Below, piece after piece: positions 6,864-16,178 of a stretch of 47,061 nt of DNA (within the stretch, counting starts at the first letter, position 1; each line of letters begins with the position of its first letter). A program made the translations under genes and the position numbers. The notes under the pieces are model-generated. The model was not told the DNA's origin. It worked only from the letters and a program-made list of their open reading frames with translations, and searched no databases. Origin of the DNA: Bacillus sp. ZZV12-4809 (GTDB lineage: Bacteria; Bacillota; Bacilli; Bacillales; Cytobacillaceae); assembly GCF_009849585.1 (NCBI RefSeq), contig NZ_VCRN01000035.1:1-47061 (forward strand). Direction: 5' to 3'.

Positions 6864-7868
6864 ATTTCTTTTTAAAATAATTAAGGTAAAATCATCACGC
6901 AATTGAAAATGCTGAAGTTTTTCAAGTTCTTTATATACGCTATTAACTATTTCCTGTGCACTTAAATGAATGTATTTCTTGATTAATTCCAGCAATGATT
7001 CCTTTTCTATAAACCCTTCTTCTGTACGGCATTCAGTAACCCCATCTGACATTAATATAATCATATCTCCGGGATTTACTCCTTTTTCGTACTGGCGGTA
7101 TTTCGTTTTTTTATCAATACCGAGAAGCAGCCCTTTTGCAGTCAGCTCGGTAAATTGCTCATTCGCAGCATTATAGAACAATCCCGGCTCGTGTCCTGCA
7201 GAACCATATGAGAACATATGGGTGTTTGTATCATATATTCCATAAAACATGGTAATGAACATCGTTAAATCTACGTTCTGTTCAACTACCCGATTAAGAT
7301 TTTCAAGGACCGTTTTAGGGTCATTGCGGTTTTCAGGCACGCTGTCCATAGCATATTTAATCATGGACATACAAAGAGCTGCCGGAAGCCCTTTTCCGAT
7401 TACATCAGCAATGGCGATGCTGATTGTGCTGTTTTCATCCTGAACAAAGTGGAAATAATCACCGTTCATATGCTTGGCAGGAACACTTATTGCGCCGATA
7501 TCCAGCCCCTCAACAGAAGGAACCTGCGTGCCCAGCAAGGTTTGCTGAACGTTCGCAGCTATTTCCATTTCTGTCCTGAGTTCCTGCTGAATATGTTTTA
7601 GGCTCTGATGTTCTCTATAGGCAAAACCATAACCTATCATGACTTCCAGAAGGATATCAAAAGAATGGTGAACGTATTCAGGCAAGTCCGGATAAAGTTC
7701 ACCCATCAGGTTTTTATGAACGCTGATAATCTCTTCAGGAGAGATTTTGTGCTCGATCGACTTCCTGCTGAACTTCTGGCCCTGATATAAGGCCTGTTCA
7801 GATTGTTCCTTAATATAATTCTCAAGAATATCCCGATACTTTGATTCCATCATTTCTCGGAAATCCAT
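6858..7868 (-). CDS. rsbU: RsbU, PP2C phosphatase that activates RsbV
   Basis: 336 residues. N-terminal RsbT-binding helical domain (MDFREMMESKYRDIL to about 85), linker helix with IAANVQQTLL, then a C-terminal SpoIIE/PP2C phosphatase domain (IADVIGKGLPAALCMS; GSAGHEPG; LMSDGVTE). RsbT docking switches the phosphatase on and RsbV-P is dephosphorylated. I chose the ATG at 7868 because it has AGGGGG about 8 bases upstream and matches the B. subtilis N terminus; an extension to 7892 overlaps rsbT and has no ribosome binding site. Confidence 0.97.
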   Translation of the reverse strand: MDFREMMESKYRDILENYIKEQSEQALYQGQKFSRKSIEHKISPEEIISVHKNLMGELYPDLPEYVHHSFDILLEVMIGYGFAYREHQSLKHIQQELRTEMEIAANVQQTLLGTQVPSVEGLDIGAISVPAKHMNGDYFHFVQDENSTISIAIADVIGKGLPAALCMSMIKYAMDSVPENRNDPKTVLENLNRVVEQNVDLTMFITMFYGIYDTNTHMFSYGSAGHEPGLFYNAANEQFTELTAKGLLLGIDKKTKYRQYEKGVNPGDMIILMSDGVTECRTEEGFIEKESLLELIKKYIHLSAQEIVNSVYKELEKLQHFQLRDDFTLIILKRNV

Positions 7869-7879
7869 AACGCTTCCCC

Positions 7880-8281
7880 CTAACGAAGCCACTTAGTTGC
7901 TTTTATATCTGTTCCGGTCCCGGGATTGGAGTCAATTAAGAACTCATCCATTAACCGCTTCACACCTGGAAGGCCGGCTCCTAATCCTCCTGATGTCGAG
8001 TATCCATCTTCCATTACTTGGCGTAAATCATTGATACCAGGGCCGCTGTCTACCGCAACTATACGCAATCCCGCTTTTCCGCCGTCGTATATTTTCTCAA
8101 TGCAGATTTGCCCCTGTCCGGCGTATAAATAAATATTACGGGCAAGCTCACTAATGGCTGTAGTGATTCTAGCCTGGTCAACTGTACCAAAACCAAGCTC
8201 TTTAGCAACATTCCGCCCTAGCTGGCGGGCTGCAACGATGTCCCATTCGTTTATGATTTTAACGCAGGATTGGTTTTCCAT
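7880..8281 (-). CDS. rsbT: RsbT, switch kinase of the stressosome
   Basis: 133 residues, exactly the usual length. Bergerat ATPase motifs are visible: ISELARNIYLYA (N-box), VDSGPGI and GLGAGLPGVKRL. RsbT phosphorylates RsbS and RsbR in the stressosome, is released and then activates RsbU. It follows rsbS after 4 bases and precedes rsbU by 11. Confidence 0.98.
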   Translation of the reverse strand: MENQSCVKIINEWDIVAARQLGRNVAKELGFGTVDQARITTAISELARNIYLYAGQGQICIEKIYDGGKAGLRIVAVDSGPGINDLRQVMEDGYSTSGGLGAGLPGVKRLMDEFLIDSNPGTGTDIKATKWLR

Positions 8282-8285
8282 ACAG

Positions 8286-8648
8286 TTACTCCCCCAATTC
8301 CTGTTGTAATTTCTCCAAACCTTTTTCTAGATCTAATGCAGTAAGGACATCATCTAACCCAATACCTAACTCAATAAGCGTAATTGCTACAGCAGGCTGT
8401 ATCCCGGTTATGACTACTTTTGCACCCATCAGTTTGGACATATTTATTACGTCGCCTAGAACTTTAGCGATGAATGAATCAATAAAGTCAATGGATGTTA
8501 AATCAATCACGACTCCATTTGCGCTCGTCTCATGGATTTTATGAAGCAGATCCTCCTGAAACTGCAGAGCAGTCTGGTCATCTAATTCCCACTGGATGGA
8601 GACTAACAGGCAATCGTTCAGCTTTAAAATTGGGATTCTCACTCTCAT
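8286..8648 (-). CDS. rsbS: RsbS, STAS-domain stressosome core protein
   Basis: 120-residue STAS protein. The site phosphorylated by RsbT is S58 in [13 protein letters not shown]. The protein is almost identical to family members through [21 protein letters not shown]. RsbS and RsbR build the large icosahedral stressosome that holds RsbT. Overlaps rsbR by 4 bases (ATGA). Confidence 0.98.
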   Translation of the reverse strand: MRVRIPILKLNDCLLVSIQWELDDQTALQFQEDLLHKIHETSANGVVIDLTSIDFIDSFIAKVLGDVINMSKLMGAKVVITGIQPAVAITLIELGIGLDDVLTALDLEKGLEKLQQELGE

Positions 8649-9478
8649 TCCGCTCCCTCCACCTTCACAATTTTGCGGCTGGTTAACTCAAGAGCCGCTT
8701 CTACTCCCTTTTTCAAGGTGTTTTTTGTAGTGAACTGATTTAAATCAATTCCCAGGTTTACAATGGTCTGGGCAATCTCAGGGCGTATGCCAACGAGCAT
8801 GCATTTAGCGCCGACAAGTCTTACAGCATCCGCAGCCTGTATAATATGATGGGCTACCATCGTATCAACAACCGGTACACCTGTTATATCTATTAAGACT
8901 ACTTCCGAACGGTGTTTAACCACTCCATGTAAGAGGTTTTCCATAATCTGCTTTGCTCGCTCGGTATCTATGGTACCTACAAGAGGCATGACCGTAATCC
9001 CTTCGAATACAGGGATCAATGGTGCGGACAGTTCCTGAAGGGCGATTTTTTGCAGGGATACTGTTCTTTCCCAGGTGGCCGAATACATATTTACCACTTC
9101 ATTCACCATGGGAGTCATCCAGCCATCGAATTCATAAACGACTTTCATTTGATTTTCCCGGGTGACAATCCCGGCATTCTGCATAGCTTCAAATACAATC
9201 TTACCGAATGTTTGGAGCCCTTTTGTCACAAAACTGAGCGGCCACCCCAATCGCACAATTTTCTCAGAGAAATCACTCAACTTTGAAGTGAATTCCTCAT
9301 TTGAGCTTTTTATATTTGAAATAATCAGGTCAATGAATTCCCGGCTTGTTCCTGTAAATACCTGATCGGAAACTACCTTTGTAACCCGTTCATCCGCACT
9401 TTCCTTTGTAGCCTCAAGCCAATCATTAAAGATAGAATCTTTATTATTTTGTATAAAATTCAATATTGTCGAATTCAT
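8645..9478 (-). CDS. rsbR: RsbR, stressosome sensor protein
   Basis: 277 residues: N-terminal non-heme globin-like sensor domain (about 1-140), a linker helix, and a C-terminal STAS domain. T172 (GTIDTERAK) and T206 ([10 protein letters not shown]) correspond to the two threonines phosphorylated by RsbT in B. subtilis RsbRA. First gene of the operon, with a strong GGGAGG ribosome binding site 6 bases from the ATG. A sigma-B-like site lies 300 bases upstream. Confidence 0.97.
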   Translation of the reverse strand: MNSTILNFIQNNKDSIFNDWLEATKESADERVTKVVSDQVFTGTSREFIDLIISNIKSSNEEFTSKLSDFSEKIVRLGWPLSFVTKGLQTFGKIVFEAMQNAGIVTRENQMKVVYEFDGWMTPMVNEVVNMYSATWERTVSLQKIALQELSAPLIPVFEGITVMPLVGTIDTERAKQIMENLLHGVVKHRSEVVLIDITGVPVVDTMVAHHIIQAADAVRLVGAKCMLVGIRPEIAQTIVNLGIDLNQFTTKNTLKKGVEAALELTSRKIVKVEGAE

Positions 9479-9778
9479 TTGTTCCTCCCTATTTTATCAT
9501 ATATCTATTATTAGCCTTCCAATTCCCCTTTATTGTATAGAAGCAAAAAAATCTTCCTGTTTACGTATACACCAATTAAATGATAACAATGAATGCCAGT
9601 CAAATGAAACCTATAGGGTCTGCAATTAATAATTACCAGCTATAGGTCAATTCGACAATTTCTTATAAAAACCCTTTTTCCAGTGTGCTGAATTCCTGCT
9701 AAACAGAAGGTTACTCCCAGCCGGAAACGGGTATATTTACAAAACCAGACAATTATATAGATTAAATGACTTTTCTTT
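9479..9778. other. non-coding region upstream of rsbR
   Basis: About 300 bases with no credible gene. It should hold the rsbR promoter; TACAAT near 9535 on the minus strand is a possible -10, but no -35 fits well. A widely spaced CCTATAG/CTATAGG inverted repeat (9610-9646) and a single Spo0A-like heptamer at 9651-9657 are present, neither convincing. Confidence 0.4.
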
Positions 9779-9803
9779 TTACCCTATTGAAAAGTAACTA
9801 AAC
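9779..9803 (-). promoter_or_regulatory. possible second sigma-B-type promoter, upstream of rsbR
   Basis: Minus strand GTTTAG (9798-9803), 13-base spacer, GGGTAA (9779-9784). This fits the sigma-B consensus in both boxes except the last -35 and -10 bases. It lies between the ndoA terminator and rsbR, 300 bases before the rsbR start. A chance match cannot be excluded. Confidence 0.4.
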
Positions 9804-9821
9804 CTTTTTTGGCTGAAAAAA

Positions 9822-9848
9822 TAAAAAAACGCTCTTCATAAGAGCGTT
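9822..9848 (-). terminator. terminator of the ndoAI-ndoA operon
   Basis: AACGCTCTT/AAGAGCGTT, 9-bp stem with a CAT loop, followed on the minus strand by TTTTTTTA. It abuts the ndoA stop codon. Confidence 0.9.
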
Positions 9849-9850
9849 TG

Positions 9851-10201
9851 TTAAAATTCGATGAGGCCTAAGCTGATTTGCACGGCTTCATCCACTTTTT
9901 CCATCATTTCGTCATCGAGATGGGTTATTTTATCGGTTAAGCGTTGTTTATCAATTGTACGAATCTGTTCTAATAAGATGACCGAATCCCTTTCAAAACC
10001 ATAACGCTTCGCATCAATTTCAACGTGAGTAGGCAGCTTTGCTTTTTGGATCTGAGCTGTGATTGCTGCAACAATTACTGTGGGACTAAACCGATTCCCG
10101 ATGTCGTTTTGGATGACAAGCACTGGACGGACGCCGCCTTGTTCTGAACCAACAACTGGGGATAGGTCTGCAAAATAAACGTCACCACGTTTGACAATCA
10201 A
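9851..10201 (-). CDS. ndoA: EndoA/MazF-type endoribonuclease toxin
   Basis: 116 residues, PemK/MazF fold. The N-terminal RGDVYFADL and [11 protein letters not shown] motifs are clear. R25 and T48, the residues used in RNA cleavage by the B. subtilis enzyme, are both present (GGVRPV and AAIT). MazF of Bacillus cuts single-stranded RNA at UACAU-type sites. It pairs with the antitoxin gene 4 bases upstream and lies directly before the sigB operon, as in B. subtilis. Confidence 0.97.
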   Translation of the reverse strand: MIVKRGDVYFADLSPVVGSEQGGVRPVLVIQNDIGNRFSPTVIVAAITAQIQKAKLPTHVEIDAKRYGFERDSVILLEQIRTIDKQRLTDKITHLDDEMMEKVDEAVQISLGLIEF

Positions 10202-10205
10202 AGGA

Positions 10206-10493
10206 TTATCCTCCGCTAACTAGACGTTCAACTGTGTGTTCTGCCTCATATTCCGCTTGAAATGCTTCAGATGCAATCGTCAAATTTATTTTCGCCATCT
10301 CCATGTAGCCTCGTCTCATGGACTCGCGAATTTGTCTCTTTTTGCGTTCGCGCAAATACATTTTGGTTGCTTGATAAATGAATTCGCTCCGGTTAACGTT
10401 TTCCTGTTTAGCAAATCCGTCTAACTCGGTTAAAAGATGCTGCGGTAATTTTACCATTATCTCTGTTGTTGTGCTGGACTCAGACACAAACAT
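10206..10493 (-). CDS. ndoAI: EndoAI/MazE-type antitoxin (ribbon-helix-helix)
   Basis: 95 residues. The N-terminal part ([31 protein letters not shown] region) is a CopG/ribbon-helix-helix DNA-binding domain; the C-terminal acidic segment is expected to block the toxin. Cotranscribed with ndoA. GGAGGTG lies directly before the ATG region. The pair is a chromosomal type II toxin-antitoxin system conserved across Bacillus. Confidence 0.95.
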   Translation of the reverse strand: MFVSESSTTTEIMVKLPQHLLTELDGFAKQENVNRSEFIYQATKMYLRERKKRQIRESMRRGYMEMAKINLTIASEAFQAEYEAEHTVERLVSGG

Positions 10494-10628
10494 ACACCTC
10501 CACCATCACTACACACCATTTTTATATCTACCATTTTCAATATTACCATTAATAAAGCCTAATGCAAAGGGGATTCTTTAATTCTTCTGTATTATCGGCC
10601 AAAAAAATAGTTTTTTATGCATGACTTT

Positions 10629-10645
10629 AGAAAAGTGGAAGCGCC
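10629..10645. repeat. short intergenic motif, copy 1
   Basis: AGAAAAGTGGAAGCGCC in the alr-ndoAI gap. A near-identical motif (two substitutions) is found at 37223-37239. I recall very similar AGAAAAGCGGAAGCGCC stretches as frequent in Bacillus intergenic DNA, but cannot search. Confidence 0.45.
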
Positions 10646-10661
10646 GCTGAACATTCATTCG

Positions 10662-11840
10662 TTACAGCAGATAATTAATTCCCCCGATAATTTCACCATC
10701 TCTTTTATATATGCGCGGAACGCGGGAAGATACCATACAGGTAACTTCATAATTGATGGTTTCAAGCTTTTCCGCGATTTCATCAACTGAGATCTTTTCT
10801 TTCCCCTGTTCGCCGATCAGGGTTACCCTCGTTCCTACAGGCATTTGATGAGGGATCTTAATCATACATTGATCCATGCATATCCTTCCAACAATTGGAA
10901 CCCTTAATCCTTCAGCAAGCACTTCCTGGCCCTGAAGCTTCCGGATCCAGCCATCTGCATAGCCAATCGGCAGTGTCGCAATCCATTCATCTTCTTGGGC
11001 TTCATAAGTTGCACCATAGCTGACTTTCTCACCTTTAGTAAGCTTTTTCACGTGAACAATAGAGGTATGGAGAGAAAAAGCCTCTTTCAGTTCGAACGGA
11101 AGTACAGGCTTTATTTCCATGGATGGAGCCAGTCCGTACATGCTGATTCCCATTCTGACAGCATGTAAATGCGCTTTTTGAAACCTGAGTCCCGCTGCAC
11201 TGTTGCTGGTGTGGACGTATTTCGGCAAGGTCTCAAGCCAGCTGGTCATTTCTTCAAACCTGTTCAGCTGCGTTTCAAAGTAAGCATTGTCCAATGAATC
11301 CGCTGTGGCGAAATGCGTAAATACCCCCTCAAGCTGAAAACGCTTGTCCTCTTTGATAGCGCTCTCAATTCCCTCGAGCTCTTCCTGGCTGCGAATCCCC
11401 AGGCGTCCCATGCCTGTATCAAGCTTTAAGTGAATATTCAGAGTTACGTCTTTTACATATTCAGATGCTTGTAACAGCCATTCCTGTTGAAAAACAGTGA
11501 GAGAGATATTTTTTGCTGCGGCTTCGCCAGCGTGCTCCGGACGGCTTGCTCCCATTACCAAAATTGGTGCTTCAATTTTTTTCATCCTTAAAGCCATTGC
11601 CTCATCCAGAGTCGCAACCGCAAGAGAGGATGCCCCCGCTTCCAGCGCAGCCTTCGCTACAGCTGCATCCCCATGCCCATATCCATTTGCCTTTACAACC
11701 GCAATAACCTTTGTTCCGTCTTTTACATGTTTTTTCATTGACTCTACATTATATGAAATATGGTCCAGATTTATCTCTGCCCAAGTGTCCCGATACATTT
11801 TTGTCTGTTCACTCATCGTTGTGCTCACGTCCTTAGCCAT
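10662..11840 (-). CDS. alr: alanine racemase (PLP-dependent)
   Basis: 392 residues. The N-terminal TIM barrel carries the PLP lysine K50 in [11 protein letters not shown]; the C-terminal beta domain brings the second catalytic tyrosine Y275 in VSYGATY from the partner subunit. It makes D-alanine for peptidoglycan, together with ddl and murF encoded 10 kb away. The start is uncertain: neither the ATG at 11840, a GTG at 11828 nor the ATG at 11816 has an ideal ribosome binding site; AAGGA at about 11831-11835 is too near the GTG and far from the later ATG. Confidence 0.96.
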   Translation of the reverse strand: MAKDVSTTMSEQTKMYRDTWAEINLDHISYNVESMKKHVKDGTKVIAVVKANGYGHGDAAVAKAALEAGASSLAVATLDEAMALRMKKIEAPILVMGASRPEHAGEAAAKNISLTVFQQEWLLQASEYVKDVTLNIHLKLDTGMGRLGIRSQEELEGIESAIKEDKRFQLEGVFTHFATADSLDNAYFETQLNRFEEMTSWLETLPKYVHTSNSAAGLRFQKAHLHAVRMGISMYGLAPSMEIKPVLPFELKEAFSLHTSIVHVKKLTKGEKVSYGATYEAQEDEWIATLPIGYADGWIRKLQGQEVLAEGLRVPIVGRICMDQCMIKIPHQMPVGTRVTLIGEQGKEKISVDEIAEKLETINYEVTCMVSSRVPRIYKRDGEIIGGINYLL

Positions 11841-12119
11841 TGCTTTTATACATGTCGATTATCAAACTCGGCAGATCATTTGTCAAATGGATATTCTGCT
11901 GATATTGGGATTTTATGAAGGGAGAAGGTCAAAATAGTGGTGCAGGTTATGAACCTTGGGGGATTATTTAGGATTCTGCGAGGCTTTGATACGGGTGTTG
12001 TGTCCGAGCCCTGGCTTACTTTGGACTCAAGACTCCTGGTTCCTCTGTTTTGAATCCACACCTCATCTTACTTCCCTGCCTAAATCTAACGCTCGTATCC
12101 GCCTCCGCCCCACCTCAAC
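11841..12119. other. intergenic region alr-ydcC with a diverged repeat copy
   Basis: No credible gene. The segment 11998-12050 carries TTGTGTCCGA, then GACTC exactly 26 bases later, then CTGGTTCCTCTGTTTT. The same elements, with the same 26-base spacing, occur in the tandem repeat at the window end. ORFs on both strands here lack ribosome binding sites and family resemblance. Confidence 0.4.
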
Positions 12120-12150
12120 AAAAAAAAGCAGACCCTGCACGGCCTGCTTT
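12120..12150 (-). terminator. terminator of ydcC
   Basis: AAAGCAG (12144-12150 complement) pairs with CTGCTTT, extended by a G-U and two C-G pairs to 10 bp, followed by TTTTTT on the minus strand, about 10 bases after the ydcC stop. Confidence 0.85.
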
Positions 12151-12161
12151 TAAGCATTGAG

Positions 12162-13175
12162 TTATTTTACCATCTCACCTTGTACTGTGCGGGCGATTTC
12201 GGTCATTTCTTCAGGTGATAGATCGTTGGATGCGATCATATAGTCCACACCCTGGTAGGTCCAGGAGATCGTGTTGTCAGAAAGTGCACCTATGGTGAAG
12301 CCAAGGTCAACCGGTTCGCCTTTAACAGACGTAACAACGGATGATGTCGGCATAACAGATGCCTTTTCCTGCACTAGCGTGAATGATTTTTCTCCATCAT
12401 ATGTTAAGACTACACGCTTGCCGTCTTCTGTTTTTATCTCCTGTTCATCAACCAGCTTTACATCTGCCATGTCCATCTGCGGATATTTAACTGTAAATTC
12501 CTGATCATCCACCTCAGCCATAACCGGCACTTCAAGCTGGGCGCCTGTCATGTTCTTCTGCATGTCAAAGTCTTTCTTATCAAAACTCGCATTGAACTTT
12601 ACTTTCGAAAATTCTACAGTTACAAGTGCATTTTTATCAGGGTCCATAACCTTCACACTGACTGGGGATAAATCGGACTTCTTAAGCTTGATTTCCTGTA
12701 CAGGAAGCATCTGATTATTTTGATAGCGTGTTTTTGTTTCAAACACATAATGTTCCTTTGTAGCGGAGAACTTCGCTTCCTTATCCTCCACAATGTCCTT
12801 GACTAATGATTCGTATAAATATGCCTGACTGCTATTCTGCGGCCAATCACTCTGGAAGCGGAAGCTTTTATTCAGCGCAGGAGTGAGGACAAATACACCG
12901 TCATTGTTTCGCAGAATCATCTGGCTTTGTTCCTTTTGGGCGTTTTTCAGGTTTACCCGGTAAAAATCCGGATCTTTATGCCAAACTTCTATATCATATG
13001 TCTGCGGGTCCGTTCCCATCTGCAGAGTCATCTTTGCCTCTGCCTTGTATCCCTTAACGTCTTCGAGCTTTTTATCTAGATCCTTTACAACATCCTCCTG
13101 TGTTTTAGATCCACAGGCAGACAATGCAAGAACAACCAAAAGCCCGGCAAGCAGCATGAACCACTTTTTCTTCAT
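12162..13175 (-). CDS. ydcC: LolA-fold lipoprotein of the YdcC family
   Basis: 337 residues. A lipoprotein signal peptide ends in the lipobox LSAC with the lipidated cysteine at position 21. The rest fits the outer-membrane-lipoprotein-sorting (LolA-like) fold seen in YdcC and in clostridial GerS proteins; here it must act on the outer face of the cytoplasmic membrane. In B. subtilis ydcC is a sporulation gene of the sigma-E regulon; I did not find a convincing sigma-E promoter here. Ribosome binding site AAAGGGG about 10 bases from the ATG. Confidence 0.88.
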   Translation of the reverse strand: MKKKWFMLLAGLLVVLALSACGSKTQEDVVKDLDKKLEDVKGYKAEAKMTLQMGTDPQTYDIEVWHKDPDFYRVNLKNAQKEQSQMILRNNDGVFVLTPALNKSFRFQSDWPQNSSQAYLYESLVKDIVEDKEAKFSATKEHYVFETKTRYQNNQMLPVQEIKLKKSDLSPVSVKVMDPDKNALVTVEFSKVKFNASFDKKDFDMQKNMTGAQLEVPVMAEVDDQEFTVKYPQMDMADVKLVDEQEIKTEDGKRVVLTYDGEKSFTLVQEKASVMPTSSVVTSVKGEPVDLGFTIGALSDNTISWTYQGVDYMIASNDLSPEEMTEIARTVQGEMVK

Positions 13176-13439
13176 TCCTTCAGCCCCTTTGTCTCATTTC
13201 AGTGAGATTGGCCGAACCTTCGGCCTGTCTCTCCTATCGCATTATGAATATATGAGACAACCTTAAGGAATATGCTAGGAGGAATGACAAGCTTTTGAAA
13301 ATCTTCCCGATTGAAACACCAATCAGCGGGGAGTACATTTCACCCCGCAATTTGTTAGTTGAGTCCCACAGAAAGTGTGCTGCCTCAGGATTTGGCGTTT
13401 TTTTGTTCTCAGACATTACCGGGCATTTTACCCCTTAGA

Positions 13440-13796
13440 CTAATCATCTTTTTCTATAACCACCTGGGCTACTGCATACTCCCTGCTATGGGAAATCGAC
13501 AAGTGAACCCCCTCTTTAACTGGCTTCGAAATAAACGGCTTACCCTTTTCATCCTTTTCAATTTCAATATCCTGAAAGGAAAGGTCTTCGCCGATCCCGG
13601 TTCCCCATGCCTTTGAAAAAGCTTCTTTCGCCGCAAATCTCCCTGCAAGAAACTCTGCACGCCTTTTTTCCGGCAATTGCTGATAGCTCTTCAGCTCTTT
13701 TGAGGTTAAAACCCGAGCAGGAAATCGGTCCTGCCTGCCAAGAATTTTTCGTATCCGCTCTAGATCCGCAATGTCAATCCCAATACCGGAAATCAT
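13440..13796 (-). CDS. acpS: holo-[acyl-carrier-protein] synthase
   Basis: 118 residues, typical AcpS length. Magnesium ligands D8 (GIGIDIADL) and E58 ([11 protein letters not shown]) are conserved. It transfers phosphopantetheine from CoA to acyl carrier protein. Same place as in B. subtilis (ydcB), upstream of ydcC on the same strand, and divergent from the rhomboid gene. Confidence 0.97.
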   Translation of the reverse strand: MISGIGIDIADLERIRKILGRQDRFPARVLTSKELKSYQQLPEKRRAEFLAGRFAAKEAFSKAWGTGIGEDLSFQDIEIEKDEKGKPFISKPVKEGVHLSISHSREYAVAQVVIEKDD

Positions 13797-13960
13797 CTCT
13801 CATCTTCCTTCTATTTATATTATTTTCTGCATAAAGAATACAGTAGAAGCCGAATTATGTACACTTTATCTCCTGAATAAGTGTTATGGCATGCTGAAAT
13901 CCCGTTTTTCAGGCTATGATGTAGATACACGTTCAAACAATTCAAGCACGGAGGAGAGCC

Positions 13961-14686
13961 ATGTTTACAAGAACGGAAAGCTTCAAAGAATTTATCCGCT
14001 ACTACCCTGTTGTTACTGCTATCATTTGTATCCATATTATCATCTATCTATTAACCGTCATTCCCCTATTCCCAAATTCACTTGTATTTGAGAAGCTTGC
14101 TGGTGTCAATTTATATATTGTGCAGGGTGAATACTGGCGTCTGCTGAGCCCAATCATATTGCACAGCGGCTTCTCCCATGTTTTATTTAACAGCTTTTCA
14201 CTCGTTCTATTCGGTCCAGTTTTGGAAAGGCTCATCGGAAAAACCAGATTCATTCTGCTTTATATCACTGCGGGAGCAGCCGCCAATCTTGCTACACTCA
14301 TCCTTGAGCCATTAACGTATATTCACGCGGGCGCCAGCGGTTCAATCTTTGGCCTGTTCGGTTACTTTGCCGCAATCTTAGTTTTTCGAAAAGAGCTTTT
14401 ATCCAGGGAAAACTCACAAATCATCCTGACCATTACCATCATCGGGGTAATCATGACCTTCCTTCAGCCAAACATCAATGTAACGGCACACATATTCGGC
14501 CTGATTGCCGGCTTCCTGATTGGCGCAGCCTCTCTCGCCAAGGGCCGTACATCCACTTCATCAGGCATCACACGGTCAGGCGGTCTTTCCGGAATAAGGC
14601 CGTCTTTAAGAGGAGTGCCTGCATCAAGGCTTGCTGTTTGGGGAGTCATTGTTATTTTAGCCATAGTGGGGTTTTTAGCCAGATAG
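13961..14686 (+). CDS. ydcA: rhomboid family intramembrane serine protease (YdcA type)
   Basis: 241 residues with about six to seven membrane segments. The catalytic serine S126 lies in GASGSIFG and the histidine H177 in NVTAHIFG, the standard rhomboid dyad; the L1-loop WR motif (GEYWRLLSPI) and HVLFNSFS are also present. Cleaves substrates within the membrane; substrate unknown. GGAGGAGAG precedes the ATG. Divergent from acpS. Confidence 0.94.
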   Translation: MFTRTESFKEFIRYYPVVTAIICIHIIIYLLTVIPLFPNSLVFEKLAGVNLYIVQGEYWRLLSPIILHSGFSHVLFNSFSLVLFGPVLERLIGKTRFILLYITAGAAANLATLILEPLTYIHAGASGSIFGLFGYFAAILVFRKELLSRENSQIILTITIIGVIMTFLQPNINVTAHIFGLIAGFLIGAASLAKGRTSTSSGITRSGGLSGIRPSLRGVPASRLAVWGVIVILAIVGFLAR

Positions 14687-14712
14687 GGGGACGCGAAGCT
14701 GGACAGGTAAAT

Positions 14713-14742
14713 AAAAAAAGCGCTCAGGGGCGCTTTTCTTTT
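14713..14742. terminator. bidirectional terminator between ydcA and ydbT
   Basis: AAAAGCGC/GCGCTTTT stem around TCAGGG with an A-run on the left and a T-run on the right, between two convergent genes; it overlaps the end of ydbT. Confidence 0.8.
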
Positions 14743-16178
14743 AGCTTCAGTCCGGTATAAGAATACCATTTATAGATAGCATATACTTCCTGTTTGTCGA
14801 GATCCCGGACAGTTCCGCCTGTCCCGCCTGCCCCCGACATAGCCGCAGCTTTTATGGTAGCCAGACTGCGTTTTTTCTGAAAATAGCTTTCTTTCACGGA
14901 GAGGGACTGAATTCGGCTTCTCCTCATAAAAACTGTAGCTCTCACTATTCCGCGATATCTGAGTGCAAGCTGCTGTGAGCTGATTTCCCAGCCCGCATCC
15001 CTGTATTTGAGATAAGACCAGCCCATTGCAAAGATCAGCAGCACCAAAGATAAATATCCCCATGGCCTGAAAAAGAGGAGCGGCCCACCCACAAAAGGCA
15101 AAATCCACAGAAATCCTCTCCATAAATAGCGGTTTAGCGCTCTTTTCGGAGCTTTAAAGAAAACCGGCTGCAGTTCATACTGTGGCAAGTGGGGCTTTAA
15201 CAAACCGGCAATCCTCGTTTTTTTTACGATCGGCAGGATCATTAGGCGGGAGCTTTCATTGTCTTCAATGGAACCACCGGCACTTTCAATATAGACTGTT
15301 GCCAGACCAAATGGCTGCCTAAGAAGATTTTCCCTTATTTGAATAGCCTGTATGCGGTTCAGCGGGATCGTCATCTGCCTCTTTTCAAGCAAGCCTCTGC
15401 TAATAATCAATTCCTTCTCACTTTTTAATAATGTAAAGCCGGCGTATTTCAGCATGCTCCCTACAAGAGCGATCAGCCATGCCACAAGAAAAACGAAGAA
15501 TACTAGTATACTGACAAATATCATTCCATTTGCAATAAACCCTTCGACTCCGGCGAACACCTTTTCATAGGGTATGATTTCTTCAAACTGAAACACAAAA
15601 GCAAAGACTGCTGAAATAACGACCCCTGCCCCGCCGGAAGTTGATGCCTGAAGGAACAATTCTCCAGGAGTAATCTTATAGATCACTTCCCGGTTCTCCA
15701 ATGCTGTTTTCATTTCTGAAGGATTATTTTTGGCAGCTGAAAATGCCTGCTGAATGAAATCAGCATCCTCTTTGGATATAGCCGTCAATACCGCTTCTGC
15801 CTCACCCGCACCGCTGGAGCCCGCTGTTTCCACCTTCATTTTTACAAGTCCAAAGGGTCTTTGCAGCAAGCCTTCCGATAAATCGAGACTTTGGATTCTT
15901 TCAAGCGGAATATATCTTTTCTTCCTTACCAGAACACCATACTCGATTCGAAGCTCGCCTTCCTCCAGTCTATAGGTATATCTCCACCAGGTAAGGATCC
16001 CGATTAAAAAAACCGCGATGATGACCCCTATAGACAGGACAAGCTGAATAATGTCTCCATTTCCTCCTCTGCTTCCAAAGACGACAAAAATAAGAAATGG
16101 CACCAGCATTTCCTTAAGGTGTTTCAGGAAATTGGCTATTGCGGATATTGGGTGCAGCCGCTTCGGATTAGACATCAT
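14724..16178 (-). CDS. ydbT: bacterial PH-domain membrane protein YdbT
   Basis: About 484 residues containing several bPH2 (YdbS/YdbT-type pleckstrin-homology-like) domains interleaved with pairs of membrane helices (near residues 20-60, 200-250 and 370-410). Each domain repeats the motif R(Y/M)xPLxRIQS/RIQAI followed by R(Q/K)PFGLA. Role unknown; B. subtilis ydbST contributes to resistance to a membrane-active antibiotic by reports I recall. The start at 16178 is chosen because AAGGG lies 9 bases upstream and it overlaps ydbS by 11 bases; the longer reading runs deep into ydbS. Confidence 0.9.
   Translation of the reverse strand: MMSNPKRLHPISAIANFLKHLKEMLVPFLIFVVFGSRGGNGDIIQLVLSIGVIIAVFLIGILTWWRYTYRLEEGELRIEYGVLVRKKRYIPLERIQSLDLSEGLLQRPFGLVKMKVETAGSSGAGEAEAVLTAISKEDADFIQQAFSAAKNNPSEMKTALENREVIYKITPGELFLQASTSGGAGVVISAVFAFVFQFEEIIPYEKVFAGVEGFIANGMIFVSILVFFVFLVAWLIALVGSMLKYAGFTLLKSEKELIISRGLLEKRQMTIPLNRIQAIQIRENLLRQPFGLATVYIESAGGSIEDNESSRLMILPIVKKTRIAGLLKPHLPQYELQPVFFKAPKRALNRYLWRGFLWILPFVGGPLLFFRPWGYLSLVLLIFAMGWSYLKYRDAGWEISSQQLALRYRGIVRATVFMRRSRIQSLSVKESYFQKKRSLATIKAAAMSGAGGTGGTVRDLDKQEVYAIYKWYSYTGLKLKEKRP

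Noticed and set aside
9651..9657. Spo0A box (TTCGACA) upstream of rsbR
   Set aside because: A single 7-base match is expected several times by chance in a window of this size, and no second box is near.
11043..11058. parS-like TTTTTCACGTGAACAA within alr
   Set aside because: About three mismatches to the ParB consensus and not symmetrical; inside a coding region.
11497..11937. 146-residue plus-strand ORF opposite alr
   Set aside because: Antisense shadow of a conserved gene with low-complexity composition and no ribosome binding site.
11876..12061. 61-residue minus ORF in the alr-ydcC gap
   Set aside because: No ribosome binding site or family resemblance; overlaps the probable repeat relic.
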